Shown: positions 31,594-40,997 of the stretch, in pieces | How the letters are laid out: the number at the start of each line of letters is the position of its first letter | Position numbering within the stretch: position 1 is the stretch's first letter | Made by a program: the position numbers and the translations under genes | From: Caulobacter sp. NIBR2454 | Lineage (GTDB): Bacteria > Pseudomonadota > Alphaproteobacteria > Caulobacterales > Caulobacteraceae | Direction: 5' to 3' | DNA: 64,000 nucleotides | Assembly (NCBI RefSeq): GCF_027474405.1 | Contig: NZ_CP114871.1 | Location: 620,001-684,000, forward strand | Notes under the pieces: model-generated | Database searches by the model: none | What the model saw: the letters and a program-made list of their open reading frames with translations, nothing else | What the model was told of the DNA's origin: nothing

Positions 31594-32787
31594 TCATACG
31601 AGCCTCGCAGATGTATAGACCGCCGCCATGCGAAGAGGCGCGTTGAGCTGACCAACCCCCGTGCGAGTGCATCCGGGATATATGCGATCTGCTGTCACTG
31701 GCGCGGCAGAAAGTACCGATTGAACCGCAGACCCGTTCACCGAATGACGCAGCGTCGTGCCGTCAAAACTCATCCAGCCATATATGTTCATCGTGCCGTT
31801 CAGCGGCGCGCTGGCCAGGCTTTGTCCGCCCACGGAGTCGATGCTCGACTGAATACGATTTGTTGTGTCCAAGCGGATGGCCCCCTGACCGGCGGTCCCG
31901 TTGTCCACAGTGAGAATTCGGCGGTTTGTCCCGTCAGTCAAAGCGTCCTTATTCGCGGCCCACTCAAGCGTAAAAGACCCAGAAAAAAGTGACGTCAAAC
32001 CCGTGATTAAGGGAACTGCGGCCCCTCTCGACGCACTTGCTCCTGAAACAATGACAGGAGGAGTGGCGTAGGCCTTTTCCTCAAGCTGCGTGCCGAAGAA
32101 GTACCATTCAGATGCAGCAGCGGTCGGCTGGCGCATGCGGAGGTTACGGGACGTGACGTCGGGGGTGGCCGTGAAGGTCGTTCGCGTGAAGTTTGTCAGC
32201 AGCGGCGTCGTGCCGAGCGAAGCTTGTCCCAGGTCAAGAACCGGTGCGCCCGACACGATGTATGCGTAAACGCTGACGGTGTGTGGGTTCAACGTGCCGG
32301 CTTGTGCGTTGACTGAGCAAGATTGCCCTGCGACCGACCCGTCACCGACGCAGCGGAACGCATGCGTTACGATGCCCCTGGGGTCCACAGCTTCCAGCGC
32401 CGCCAAGACCGGCGCGGGAAGGTCGGCCCGCGCAACCTTGGTGAGGGTGGTATTGTTTGTCCCCATACCCGACGTGCTGGTCGAGGTGAAATTCCAATTC
32501 GCACACTTGTTGGTGGTGGCTTCATAGACAGGAAGGCCGGCTCCGGTGACCCCCGGGTTGTTGGCGGGATAGGCGCGCCAAGAGCCGTCGGTCATCTGCG
32601 TGAGCAGGTCCTCGCCCGAGCGCGTGTAGCTCCAGCCGGGGAGGTTCTCAGGGCCACCGTAGGGCTGCCCGTTCTGCTGGTAGATTCCGCGAGTGAAGTC
32701 CATCACCAGGGCGTTCGCGAACTCGGAGCCGCCGTACGGATTCAGCAGACCGGCGGGCGCGGCCAGGGCGAGGGCTTGAGCGAGCAT
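31594..32787 (-). CDS. Phage tail-associated protein with lectin-like C-terminal domain
   Basis: A 397-residue protein. The middle has an aromatic, beta-rich part with Thr-rich stretches (CANWNFTSTSTSGMGTNNTT), and the C-terminal third (about 280-390) looks like a concanavalin A/LamG-type sandwich (FTLEWAANKDALTDGTNRRI, GWMSFDGTTLRHSVNGSAVQ). Such sandwich domains are common in tail fibres and tailspikes that bind cell-surface sugars. It follows the baseplate-type genes in the late operon. Receptor binding is inferred. Confidence 0.7.
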   Translation of the reverse strand: MLAQALALAAPAGLLNPYGGSEFANALVMDFTRGIYQQNGQPYGGPENLPGWSYTRSGEDLLTQMTDGSWRAYPANNPGVTGAGLPVYEATTNKCANWNFTSTSTSGMGTNNTTLTKVARADLPAPVLAALEAVDPRGIVTHAFRCVGDGSVAGQSCSVNAQAGTLNPHTVSVYAYIVSGAPVLDLGQASLGTTPLLTNFTRTTFTATPDVTSRNLRMRQPTAAASEWYFFGTQLEEKAYATPPVIVSGASASRGAAVPLITGLTSLFSGSFTLEWAANKDALTDGTNRRILTVDNGTAGQGAIRLDTTNRIQSSIDSVGGQSLASAPLNGTMNIYGWMSFDGTTLRHSVNGSAVQSVLSAAPVTADRIYPGCTRTGVGQLNAPLRMAAVYTSARLV

Positions 32788-32793
32788 GGCGGG

Positions 32794-33027
32794 CTACGCG
32801 ATGTAGGCCAGGATCGTGGCGGTCGAAGCCGTGCGGAACTGGGTGAAGCCACACTGGATGGCCAGGCCTGCGGGGGCGTTGGTGATGGTCCGCTGTTGCC
32901 CGGCCGAGGTGGTGACAACGACGTCGCCCGCGACCAGCACGACGAAGCCGCAGAAGTTGCCGGTGTCGGTGTCGGACTTGGTCGGGACCACGAAGTCGCT
33001 GGCGATCAGGTCGTTACGGTGGGTCAT
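32794..33027 (-). CDS. Small phage virion-type protein
   Basis: A 77-residue beta-rich protein (FCGFVVLVAGDVVVTTSAGQ). It sits 6 bases before the tail protein gene, in the same operon. Small proteins of this type often serve as connectors or decoration proteins; there is no direct evidence of function. Confidence 0.6.
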   Translation of the reverse strand: MTHRNDLIASDFVVPTKSDTDTGNFCGFVVLVAGDVVVTTSAGQQRTITNAPAGLAIQCGFTQFRTASTATILAYIA

Positions 33028-33180
33028 GGCTTGCCTCCATAGGCAGTGGTCTGGCGAAATCCCGCCAGTTGTGGTTGTTTCTCGGGATGGAGTTTGAAAG
33101 TGGAAGCCCGCTCTGGATCGCCGCCGTGGTCGCGACGAACGTCACTATCGTGACGGTCGGTAAGTGGCTGTGGAGCCGCC

Positions 33181-35148
33181 TTAAGGGCGGCGCTCGCCCT
33201 TCTTCACAGGACGAGGGAGGAGCAGGCCCGCAACCGACGCCGGAACCGCCTTCCGCACCGTCTCAGACACTTGCTCAGCAGCCTGCGATGCCCGAGTTGG
33301 CAACTTCGTCAGAGCTGACTTGGATCCGCCAGCAGCGAGAAGCTGCAAGAGCTCGTCAACGTTCTTCCGAGACGCGCGGTTAGCGACCGTAGTCGCCAGC
33401 ATCCCCACCGGCAGGCCCGCCAGCAGCGGCAGTGTTGCGCCGCCGGAAGTGACGCCGCCGCCGACCACGCCTGAGGTGAGCAGCTTTCCGCCTAGCTTGC
33501 GGGGGTCCAGCAGCGCGCCCAGTTCCCGGGCCCGGTTCTGGCCGAAGGTGCCGGCAACCACCTTCTTTACCGCCTTCACCTCATCGGCGGTCGCGTTTTT
33601 GATCCGCTTGCCGCTAGTAGGGTCCACCAAGGGGCGCAGACGCTGGCGGATCGTGTTGTCGCCGTTGGCGCCGCTGTATGCCGCTGAGGTGCGGAGGTCC
33701 GCCGAGCCCAGTTCGTCCGTCACCGTGCGCATCTTGCTGAACCGCGAGTAGAGGTCTCGTGCTTCGCGCAGCAAGACGTTCGACTTCGCTTCTCCGCCAA
33801 TCAGGTCGTCGATCTTGGTTCGCATCGCGCGACCAAGCTCGGCTTCCTTACCGCCCGCCGGCTTGACCAGATACTCGTAGATTTGGCCACGCAGGTCCTC
33901 GAGTTGGGTGATCGGCAGCCCACCCTTTTGGCCCGCGAGCGCCTTCACACGCTGGGCCATGTTCCAGGCGTCGCCATAGAGAGCGCGGCCGCCTTTGTCG
34001 GCGACAAGCTTTTCGATTTCCGCCGCCATCGCCTTGGCCTTGGCGGGGGAGAATACGAAGCCGCTGTCATCGACAGCTTTGTAAGCCGCCTTCATGGCCG
34101 TGTGCAGCTGCTCCGGGTTCATAATCTTCGGAGCCTTTGACAGCGCCTTCGCAGCGAAGTCGCCCGCGGCACCCAGACCAATCGCCGCGCCAGCCGACGT
34201 CAGCCCGCCGACGGCGGCGTCGCGAACGAGACCCCCGGCATCCTCAGCCTGAGACAACAGGGCACCGGCCGCCATTCCCTGTGGCACGACGCCCCCCGGG
34301 AGGGCCATTGTTGGGAGCGTGCCAACCATATTGCCGGCGAACTCGCCGATTTTCCCCGGTGTGAATCGGTCTTGCAGGCCTTCCAGCCAAGCATCCTTGC
34401 CGGCCGCCGCCTCCTGACGCGTCCGGTCGCCGGTCAGACGCTCGACGATGTTCGGGCCCGAGCCGAAACCCAACAGATCAGCGCCAGGGATGCCATCGAG
34501 CAAGTCCTGCGCTTTCTGGAGCGGCTGGTTCACGCCGACTGCGAAGCCCGCCGCCTGGCTCTTAGGCTTGCGGGGCAGGTCCTCTGGCCGCACGTCGCCT
34601 TGGTCCTGGCCAGAGCGCCACGCCAGATGATCGGGGTGGGTCGATTTGTTGATCTCCACGACCGGCGTGTCACCTGCCCCGCCCAGCTGGGCCAGCAGTT
34701 CGTCATCCGACATGCCCGACAGGTCGGCCGCCGGCTGAGCCAGGGGCTGGCCGTTCTCATGCTCGGCCATGGCCATCGCCAGGGTCTGACGGACGTTGGG
34801 GTCGTTCATATCGAGCGGCGCACGCGGATCGACGCCGAGGCGGTTCGAGACGAACTGCACATAGGCGCCGGTGTCATTCTCCGATGCTGGGGCCCAGCGC
34901 CCAATGACGCCCTCGACCGTATTGAGGCCGTGTTTGGTCGCGTAGGTCTGGAGATTGCGGTCAGCCGCAGCCAGGCCATCGTCCATGGAGTTGAACACGG
35001 CAAAGCGGCCGTCCGAGCCCGCCATGCCGTTCCAGGGAACCGAGGCTTCAAGGTTCAGCGGGTTGTTGTTGCGGATGCCGCGCGGCTGCTGCGCGCCCTC
35101 GCCCAGGGCCGCGAGCAGCTGTTCGTCGGTCATGTCTTCCGGGTTCAT
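33181..35148 (-). CDS. Virion protein with lysozyme-like N-terminal domain
   Basis: A 655-residue large virion protein. The N-terminus has RGIRNNNPLNLE (residues 23-34) and later KHGLNTVEGVIGRWAPASEN, a signature of structural peptidoglycan hydrolases of tailed phages. The remainder is helical with Ala/Gly-rich hydrophobic parts (about 255-330), like internal ejection proteins. It probably enters the cell wall with the DNA. It overlaps the next gene by 4 bases (ATGA). Confidence 0.75.
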   Translation of the reverse strand: MNPEDMTDEQLLAALGEGAQQPRGIRNNNPLNLEASVPWNGMAGSDGRFAVFNSMDDGLAAADRNLQTYATKHGLNTVEGVIGRWAPASENDTGAYVQFVSNRLGVDPRAPLDMNDPNVRQTLAMAMAEHENGQPLAQPAADLSGMSDDELLAQLGGAGDTPVVEINKSTHPDHLAWRSGQDQGDVRPEDLPRKPKSQAAGFAVGVNQPLQKAQDLLDGIPGADLLGFGSGPNIVERLTGDRTRQEAAAGKDAWLEGLQDRFTPGKIGEFAGNMVGTLPTMALPGGVVPQGMAAGALLSQAEDAGGLVRDAAVGGLTSAGAAIGLGAAGDFAAKALSKAPKIMNPEQLHTAMKAAYKAVDDSGFVFSPAKAKAMAAEIEKLVADKGGRALYGDAWNMAQRVKALAGQKGGLPITQLEDLRGQIYEYLVKPAGGKEAELGRAMRTKIDDLIGGEAKSNVLLREARDLYSRFSKMRTVTDELGSADLRTSAAYSGANGDNTIRQRLRPLVDPTSGKRIKNATADEVKAVKKVVAGTFGQNRARELGALLDPRKLGGKLLTSGVVGGGVTSGGATLPLLAGLPVGMLATTVANRASRKNVDELLQLLAAGGSKSALTKLPTRASQAAEQVSETVRKAVPASVAGLLLPRPVKKGERRP

Positions 35149-36335
35149 CGGATCAGACCTCGCTTGCGGGCTTCGGCTTCGAGGGCGGCGCGGTTGACCT
35201 GGCCAGTAGGTCGGGCGCCCGCGCGCGGCTGTTGCGACCCTTGGATGTCTCGGTTCGCCCGCTCACGCGCCAGTCGGATGCCTTCTTTCAGGGCCTGCGG
35301 CGTCAACTCGACGTCGGCGCCGGCCATCTGCTCGGCATATTTGCGCTCACCCTCGGTCGGGTTGGAGCCAAAGGCCTTGATGATCTTGGAGACGATCTGC
35401 CGGGCCTCGTTCTTGAACGTCTGGGTAGCGGTGACCTTCCGCTCCATGCCGTCATCGCCAGCCAGAGCCATAGCGCGAGCGGCGTTGAGACGCAGGTCCG
35501 CACCAAAGCCAGCGATCACGTCGGGCAGCAGGCTTTCCATGTTGTCGAGCGTCGGCAGCATCTGCGTCGCCGCCGTGCCGCGGGTGACAGCCTCGGCCTC
35601 ACGCTCGGCCTGATTGGTGGCCGCGCGCACGGCGTAGGTCTCGTCGGCCTTGGATTGACCGGAAAAGTCACCGCCGACCGCCAGGCTCTTGGCGATCTTG
35701 CGCGGCGCTCCGGTCTGCGTCGGCACGTCGATGAAGTCGTAAGGAGCCCGCGCGGCCTGGGTCGCCCCCTCCTCCGCCGCCTTGCGCTCGGCGATGGCTC
35801 GGATAGCGCCGCTCATGTTGCGTACGCCGACGACCTGGCCCTGGGCATTGTAAAGCGGCTCCTCGCCCGGCGAGAGGTCTGGCATGTAGGCTCCGACGTT
35901 CTTTTCGTCGTTCGGGTCGACCATGAAGCCGTTGACGTTCTCCAGCTTCACACCGCCAACCCGTTTGCCGATCTGCGAGCGATCACGCTTGTTCACCGGA
36001 ACGCCGTTGACGATCTCGATGTCTGGATCGACCGCCTTGAGCATTTCGAGATAGGCCTTGCTGTCGCCGCCGGCGGCTTCAAACGCGGCCAGGCGAGGCA
36101 GGGCTTCTTCGAGCGACGGGATTTTCGGCTGGCGCTGACCCATGGGGATGCTGGCGGGCAGCTTGCCGCTGCCATCATCGGGGCCAGCCACGCCCTTGTA
36201 GATGGGGGCCTCGTCCTCAAAGAGGCTGTCAACGGCGCGCTGGCGCTGCTGGAGCACGGCGGCGGCCTGCATCTTGCGCAGGTTGTCGCTGCCATACAGG
36301 AAGCGCTGGGTCTTGGTGGGTTTGAACGGGTCCAT
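35145..36335 (-). CDS. Phage internal or virion protein
   Basis: A 396-residue, mostly helical, charged protein with several long stretches of Ala, Glu and Lys/Arg. No domain is recognised. Between two other large virion genes of short-tailed type, it is most likely an internal (ejection) protein. Its start is 3 bases from the gene upstream, and its stop overlaps the next. Confidence 0.65.
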   Translation of the reverse strand: MDPFKPTKTQRFLYGSDNLRKMQAAAVLQQRQRAVDSLFEDEAPIYKGVAGPDDGSGKLPASIPMGQRQPKIPSLEEALPRLAAFEAAGGDSKAYLEMLKAVDPDIEIVNGVPVNKRDRSQIGKRVGGVKLENVNGFMVDPNDEKNVGAYMPDLSPGEEPLYNAQGQVVGVRNMSGAIRAIAERKAAEEGATQAARAPYDFIDVPTQTGAPRKIAKSLAVGGDFSGQSKADETYAVRAATNQAEREAEAVTRGTAATQMLPTLDNMESLLPDVIAGFGADLRLNAARAMALAGDDGMERKVTATQTFKNEARQIVSKIIKAFGSNPTEGERKYAEQMAGADVELTPQALKEGIRLARERANRDIQGSQQPRAGARPTGQVNRAALEAEARKRGLIR

Positions 36336-36338
36336 CCA

Positions 36339-37487
36339 TCAGCCTCCGATCGAGAAGCCCTTGGCCGGGCTCCATCCAGCGCCGATGCTCGCGCCAATCT
36401 TGGTGGTCTTCTGCTTGCTCTTGCCCGACGAGGTCGTGGTCCCGGTCTGCGGAACCAGCCCCATCGTCTGATTGAGGAGCTCCCACTTGCGATAGGGGTC
36501 CTCGTAGCCGAGCGCCCAGTCCTCATAGTCAGCGTCGAGACCGCCCTGCGTGATGGCGCGCTCATAGGCGCCGGCGTTCACGAGAGCGCTGGCGTCGTCG
36601 TAGGCGTTTCCGCGCAAGGTCTGGGCCGCGTCGAATTGGGACTGATTGGCGCCCAGGCGGATGCCGGCGGCCTCCATGGCGGCGCGCTGGTTGGCCATGC
36701 GGGCTTCCTGCTCGGACATGGCGTTGTCGCGGCCGGCCTGGTTGCCGTAGCCCAGGTTGGTCTTCTCCATGTCCTGGGTGAAGTCGGCGTTCCGGCTGCC
36801 GACGCTCCAATCCATGCCCTGATTGGCCATGTCGGCCTGAAGGCCGCGCAGCTTGTCGGCCTGGGCGGCCTGGGTGGCGGTCTGGAAGCCCGTGGAGCGC
36901 AGTTGGGCCAAGGTGGACGCCAGCGTGCGTCCGGAAGCCTCGGACGAGAGCGTGCGGCGAACAGCCTCGCCGGTGCCGCCCCATTGGCCGTTGCCGACGC
37001 TCTTGGCGTACTGATCGGCAATCCGGCCCTGCAGCGCCAGATCGGCGGCGGTCGTCGCAACCACCTCGTCTTCCCAGGGGTCGGTGAAGCGGGCGATGTC
37101 GGCCGCCGAGGTCGGCGCGCCGCTGACGTCGCGGATGTCCCCCCGGTTGATCTGCGCTGCCGTGCCGGTGATCGGATTGTAGGTCGAGGCGTCGATGTTC
37201 TGGGGCTGGAAGTAGCTCAGGCCGTTGAAGCCGTTCAGCGACGCCGCCAAGTGGTCGCCGGAGACGTTCGAGCGCGCGACGGCGGCCGACTGACCCAGGC
37301 CCTCGCGCTCCAGCCCCGTGAGGCCCGCTACGCGCGAGCCGGTGAACCCTTGGAATGGGCTGTCGGCGAGACCCTTTGCGCGGTCAAGGTTGCCATAGAT
37401 CGCCGATGCGAAACGGGGATCAAGCGAAGTGGTCGACGTATCGCTGTACGAAGACTTGGAGGTGCCTTTCCCGGCGTCGAGGCTCAT
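36339..37487 (-). CDS. Phage virion protein (internal)
   Basis: A 382-residue protein starting at ATG 37487, where ATGA couples it to the gene upstream. An extra 6 codons up to 37505 are possible but overlap. Composition is high in Gly, Ala and Asn/Gln with repeated AARSNVSGD-like and NQAGRDNAMSEQEARMANQR helices. No known fold is recognised. It fits the internal-protein group of podoviruses. Confidence 0.65.
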   Translation of the reverse strand: MSLDAGKGTSKSSYSDTSTTSLDPRFASAIYGNLDRAKGLADSPFQGFTGSRVAGLTGLEREGLGQSAAVARSNVSGDHLAASLNGFNGLSYFQPQNIDASTYNPITGTAAQINRGDIRDVSGAPTSAADIARFTDPWEDEVVATTAADLALQGRIADQYAKSVGNGQWGGTGEAVRRTLSSEASGRTLASTLAQLRSTGFQTATQAAQADKLRGLQADMANQGMDWSVGSRNADFTQDMEKTNLGYGNQAGRDNAMSEQEARMANQRAAMEAAGIRLGANQSQFDAAQTLRGNAYDDASALVNAGAYERAITQGGLDADYEDWALGYEDPYRKWELLNQTMGLVPQTGTTTSSGKSKQKTTKIGASIGAGWSPAKGFSIGG

Positions 37488-37864
37488 ACCAATTCCTTCA
37501 TGCAAACAGACATGGGCGCGCCGTAGCCGACGTCCCGAAGAGCCCTGATCCAGCCAGGTCGGCCGGCGATCGTGGCGCGCGTGCAGCCTTCGGACTTGCC
37601 CCAGAGCTCAATGCAGGGGCGCATCTCGTTGGCGATCTCTTCCATGTCCCCACCCGCCAGCCAGAAGTGCAGGCTGCGGCCTTGGGGATTGTCGTGAAAC
37701 ATCGTGACGATGGCCGAGCGCTCGCCTGGCCAGAAGACGGCGTCGCCGCGCACGATTTGGGCGAGGACGTCGTCGATAGTGTGCGTGCCGTAGCCATGCT
37801 CGAGCGCAGCCGCGATGAGCGGCTTGCACCGCTCCCAAGCCGCTTCCGGGGTCTCGTTGGTCAC
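37484..37864 (-). CDS. Phage protein, GNAT-like (T7 gp13-type position)
   Basis: A 126-residue protein. The stretch RSLHFWLAGGDMEEIANEMR and the C-terminal WGKSEGCTRATIAGRPGWIR have the feel of a GNAT-type acetyltransferase fold, which also occurs as internal virion protein A (gp13) in T7-like phages. Key acetyl-CoA residues are not clear, so this is a weak guess. It overlaps both neighbours by 4 bases. Confidence 0.55.
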   Translation of the reverse strand: MTNETPEAAWERCKPLIAAALEHGYGTHTIDDVLAQIVRGDAVFWPGERSAIVTMFHDNPQGRSLHFWLAGGDMEEIANEMRPCIELWGKSEGCTRATIAGRPGWIRALRDVGYGAPMSVCMKELV

Positions 37865-38076
37865 GACGTGATCTCGGTCCAGACCAGCACGCCGTTCACT
37901 AGCTGGCCGCGCTTGCGCTTGTTGTCGCCGGTGTCGGTCATGATCAGACGCTGGGTCGCGCCGATCTCGACGTCTTGGTTCTTCTTATAGGTGGCCGCTA
38001 TAGCGTTCTCGATCGCGCGGCGCGTCTTGGCTTCGTCGTCGGCGCTGTAGACGGCAGGGGGCGGCGTGAGGTTCAC
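37861..38076 (-). CDS. Small phage protein
   Basis: A 71-residue protein starting with GTG 38076, which overlaps the upstream stop (GTGA). The open frame extends to 38166 but this would lie inside the upstream gene. The sequence has a helical DEAKTRRAIENAIAATYKKN part and a beta hairpin at the end. No family is recognised. Confidence 0.6.
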   Translation of the reverse strand: MNLTPPPAVYSADDEAKTRRAIENAIAATYKKNQDVEIGATQRLIMTDTGDNKRKRGQLVNGVLVWTEITS

Positions 38077-39545
38077 GGGTACGCGTCTCCAGTCAGGACG
38101 TACATTTTGGAGTCGCCGATGCGCCAGTCGGTCAGGCGTACGGTCTGATAGCGGATGCGGACCCACAGGCCCTGGAACAGGGCGTCGATCTTCTGCTCGC
38201 CCGGAAACGGCCCCACGACCGTCTCGTCAGCGTCGGGCATCGTCGACGGGAAGAAGGTGAACGACATGTCGCCCGGGGTCTTCTCATCAGGGAAGAAGGC
38301 CTGGTGCTCCATGAGGTTGGAGCCCTTGCCCAACTGGAAAGGCCCGGTCTCGGCGTAGGGCAGGGGCTGCCCGGTGTAGTCGAAACCGACCTCGTGCTCG
38401 TAGGTCATGCCCGTCGGCGAGCACATAAGAGGGTTGGTGAAGACGCCAGCGTCAGCGCCGCAGGTCCGATCCATCGTGCCGATGGTCCAGCAGTTGAGCT
38501 GGTAGTTCCACTCGACATAACGATCGATCTCGATGGCGGCCGACGACGGGTACATGAACCGCACCGACTTCGCCGCGGCGAGGTGAACGGCGGTGATTTT
38601 CGCCTTCTGCGCCGGATTGATGTTGTTGAACACCACGTCCCAGACCTCGCAGGGCAGGGTCTGGACGTAGCCGTTGTAGACGAAGAACGAGTTGGCCCCC
38701 ATCCAGACTACGCCCTGGTCGTAGTCGGCGATCGCCGCGCGGGAGATAATGCCGTTCCCGGCGGAGCCCTGGCGCAGATACTCGTGAACGTCCGGGTAGC
38801 CGACGTAGCGCATCAGCCAGCAGTCGGTGTTGGTGAGCAGCAGCGAGCCGCCCGTGACCTTCTTGCCGCACATTAACTGACCGGAGGTCCGGAGGGGAAA
38901 CGACCGCGCCTGGTTATCCAGCGCCGTCTCCCAGACCTCGATATTGCCCTTGTCGCTGTTGACGACCTCACTGCCGCACAGAGCCACGCCGAAGCCGTCG
39001 TCAGTGACGAAGAAGAATTCGCAGTTGGTCGGGGCGTTGGGGACCACCTCGCCGGGCTCGTCGGTGTCGAGTTCCCAGCGATAGACCTTCTTGTCGGCGT
39101 CCAGGCAGAACACCAGGTCGCCATCCCATAGGTCCATCGAGGGCATGGAGGGCGGCGCTGGGTTGCCCGTGTCAGGACGCGGGGCGCCGTAGGCTCCCCG
39201 ACCATAGGGGCCGGCGCCATAGCCGGTGCGCACCGTGGAGTCGGCCAAGCCAGGCGTCAAGCCGTCGGGCGTGATGTCGTAGAGGTCCCCTGACGCGTTC
39301 TGGACGTAGAAGTTGCTGTTGGTGCCAAAGCCAACCCAGCGGTCACCGTCGGGGTCTTTCCACGCGAGGAGTGCGCGCGGGCGGCCAGCCATCGCGGCGG
39401 CGGCCGAGCGAAGACGCCAGCCTTTGATTGCGAGCATTTCGCCGCCCTCGCCCCATCGGACAAGGTGCGCGTCCCAGAACCGGCCCGCGCTTTCGAGCTT
39501 GGTGCCGACCCGGACGACGCCAGGCTTCAGCTTGACGCCAAGCAT
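38073..39545 (-). CDS. Phage virion protein, stabilisation or tail tube type
   Basis: A 490-residue protein rich in Tyr, Trp, Asp and Gly, with a beta-propeller-like feel: repeated blade-like phrases (DGDRWVGFGTNSNFYVQNAS, MDLWDGDLVFCLDADKKVYR, FFVTDDGFGVALCGSEVV, WMGANSFFVYNGYVQTLP). In P22 the tail accessory factor gp10 is a beta-propeller-like protein of similar size; the place in the operon after the adaptor and fibre genes fits that role. Assigned by architecture and context. Confidence 0.6.
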   Translation of the reverse strand: MLGVKLKPGVVRVGTKLESAGRFWDAHLVRWGEGGEMLAIKGWRLRSAAAAMAGRPRALLAWKDPDGDRWVGFGTNSNFYVQNASGDLYDITPDGLTPGLADSTVRTGYGAGPYGRGAYGAPRPDTGNPAPPSMPSMDLWDGDLVFCLDADKKVYRWELDTDEPGEVVPNAPTNCEFFFVTDDGFGVALCGSEVVNSDKGNIEVWETALDNQARSFPLRTSGQLMCGKKVTGGSLLLTNTDCWLMRYVGYPDVHEYLRQGSAGNGIISRAAIADYDQGVVWMGANSFFVYNGYVQTLPCEVWDVVFNNINPAQKAKITAVHLAAAKSVRFMYPSSAAIEIDRYVEWNYQLNCWTIGTMDRTCGADAGVFTNPLMCSPTGMTYEHEVGFDYTGQPLPYAETGPFQLGKGSNLMEHQAFFPDEKTPGDMSFTFFPSTMPDADETVVGPFPGEQKIDALFQGLWVRIRYQTVRLTDWRIGDSKMYVLTGDAYP

Positions 39546-39548
39546 GGG

Positions 39549-40196
39549 TCAGATGCCCGGCGACGGGTAGAGCGCCCACTTGCCGCCGCCCAACTGGCTG
39601 GCAGTAACGCTGAATACTCGAATGTGCGTCACGCGACCGCTGAAATTGGCGGCGGCGCCAGCCACCTTGTAGCTTCCGAGGTAGTTGCCCGAGAGGCTAA
39701 TGCGACCCGCGGAATGGCCGTTCAAGCTCGGATACCGACCCGCCTCGGTGTAGATCGTGACTTCGCCGCTCACTGCGTCAGTGGCCGCGTGCGACATGCT
39801 CCCGATAAAGATCGAGGAGGCGGCCCCGCCGGTGTCGTTGGTCGTCGGTACCGATGAGAAGGTCTCGGCCGTGTAGAAGTAGTCGGAAGCCCCGTTCTTG
39901 TACGTGAGACCGCCGTCTGTGCTGAACTGGAGGGCCAGGTTCGACCCCGCGCTTGCGCTGTGGAAGTTGGCGAAGCGGAAAACGAACGCGTCCCCCTCGG
40001 TGGGAAGTTCGATCTCGAACGCCGTCGTGGTCGAGAGGATTTCGCCGGACGCGCAGGCCCGAACAAACTTGGCCTTTAGCGCGTCGACGACGTTCTGCCA
40101 GTTGGCATTGTTCTTGTCCCCCCAAGTGTCGTCGGAGGCGAACTCCTCGATCAGCTTGATGACGTAGCCCTCGAGGTCGAGGTCGGTATCAGCCAT
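39549..40196 (-). CDS. Phage structural protein
   Basis: A 215-residue protein with an N-terminal helix pair (acidic, LEGYVIKLIEEFASDDTWGD) and a C-terminal beta sandwich (FRFANFHSASAGSNLALQFS and SGNYLGSYKVAGAAANFSG). Such a domain pair is common in tail fibres or short spikes. It is cotranscribed with the small protein upstream, whose end overlaps its start. Confidence 0.6.
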   Translation of the reverse strand: MADTDLDLEGYVIKLIEEFASDDTWGDKNNANWQNVVDALKAKFVRACASGEILSTTTAFEIELPTEGDAFVFRFANFHSASAGSNLALQFSTDGGLTYKNGASDYFYTAETFSSVPTTNDTGGAASSIFIGSMSHAATDAVSGEVTIYTEAGRYPSLNGHSAGRISLSGNYLGSYKVAGAAANFSGRVTHIRVFSVTASQLGGGKWALYPSPGI

Positions 40197-40368
40197 TTGT
40201 CCAGGCCTCCGGGATGAGGGCGACTGGCGTCCACGTCTCTGACGTGGCGCTCTGGGGCGCCCAGTTTTCAGGGGTGTCTTGGTCGCTAACCCAGCCGCCG
40301 CCGAGCAAGGGGGGGCTATCCCCCAAGCTGCTAAGCGGGAGGGCCCCGACCGGCGAGAAGGCGAACAT
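40189..40368 (-). CDS. Small phage protein with E-x-W repeats
   Basis: A 59-residue frame from ATG 40368 that ends in TGA overlapping the next gene's start by 8 bases. It would be missed by length cut-offs. The last half contains three related phrases, PENWAPQ, SETWTPV and PEAWTNG, spaced nine to eleven residues apart, with a Gly-rich linker before them. The short E-x-W repeat with Pro is seen in phage virion adaptors and tail ends. A protein-like composition and close packing between neighbours support it. Confidence 0.6.
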   Translation of the reverse strand: MFAFSPVGALPLSSLGDSPPLLGGGWVSDQDTPENWAPQSATSETWTPVALIPEAWTNG

Positions 40369-40373
40369 TCAGA

Positions 40374-40997
40374 TCACCAAGAGAGGAAGCCGGCCGGCTT
40401 GTAGAGCTCAGAGCCAGCTTGGATGAAGTCCATCGAGTCGGCGGGCGAAACGGCATAGACGCCGCACGCGGCGAACATCGGCAGGTCGAAGACGCTCGGA
40501 TCAAGGTTCGTGCCACCGGCACCCGTGGCCGGGTTACTGCCGGCGAATTGCCAGGTGCCCCCGTTGTGGAACCAAATCTTCTTGGCCGTGAGGTCCACCG
40601 CACAGCCGACGCGGTCGGACCAAGTCGATCCAGCGACCATCTGGTTGCCGTTGAAGTAGATGAAGCCGTTCCATGAGGCGTAGCCGTAGCTGGGCCCGCT
40701 CAGCCCCAGGAGGGCTGCTGAAGGATTGCTGCCGAGGTTCTGCGAAGCCTGACAAAGCCCGATGATCGCGCCGGAACTGGAGCCCACGGGCCCCGCCGAC
40801 TTCACCGCCTCGAAATACCACTTCCCGGCACTTCGCCCCCTGGCCGAGCGCCCGGTGGCGTAGTTGTTGCTCGTCGTCTTAGTGAGCCGCCGACCGCCCA
40901 GGCTTGTGACGGCGTCAGTCCCGATGAGGTCGAAAAGGAGCGGTCCGCTCTCGTCGCCCCCAGCCCAGAACCCGACATCTCGCTGCAGGTGCAGCAT
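40374..40997 (-). CDS. Phage protein with SPRY-like domain
   Basis: A 207-residue protein whose main part (about 40-170) resembles the SPRY/B30.2 beta sandwich: KWYFEAVKSAG near the start, GSSSGAIIGLCQASQNLG, GYASWNGFIYFNGNQM and VGCAVDLTAKKIWFHNGGTW. SPRY-like domains occur in phage tail proteins and probably bind proteins or sugars. It overlaps the tail fibre stop by one base. Confidence 0.7.
   Translation of the reverse strand: MLHLQRDVGFWAGGDESGPLLFDLIGTDAVTSLGGRRLTKTTSNNYATGRSARGRSAGKWYFEAVKSAGPVGSSSGAIIGLCQASQNLGSNPSAALLGLSGPSYGYASWNGFIYFNGNQMVAGSTWSDRVGCAVDLTAKKIWFHNGGTWQFAGSNPATGAGGTNLDPSVFDLPMFAACGVYAVSPADSMDFIQAGSELYKPAGFLSW

Noticed and set aside
33069..33383. Plus-strand frame with a hydrophobic N-terminus (possible holin)
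   Set aside because: Most of it lies opposite the 655-residue virion gene and it runs against the late operon; the hydrophobic part alone is weak evidence.
35232..37526. 764-codon plus-strand frame across two virion genes
   Set aside because: It is the shadow of two minus-strand genes that are tightly packed with their neighbours.
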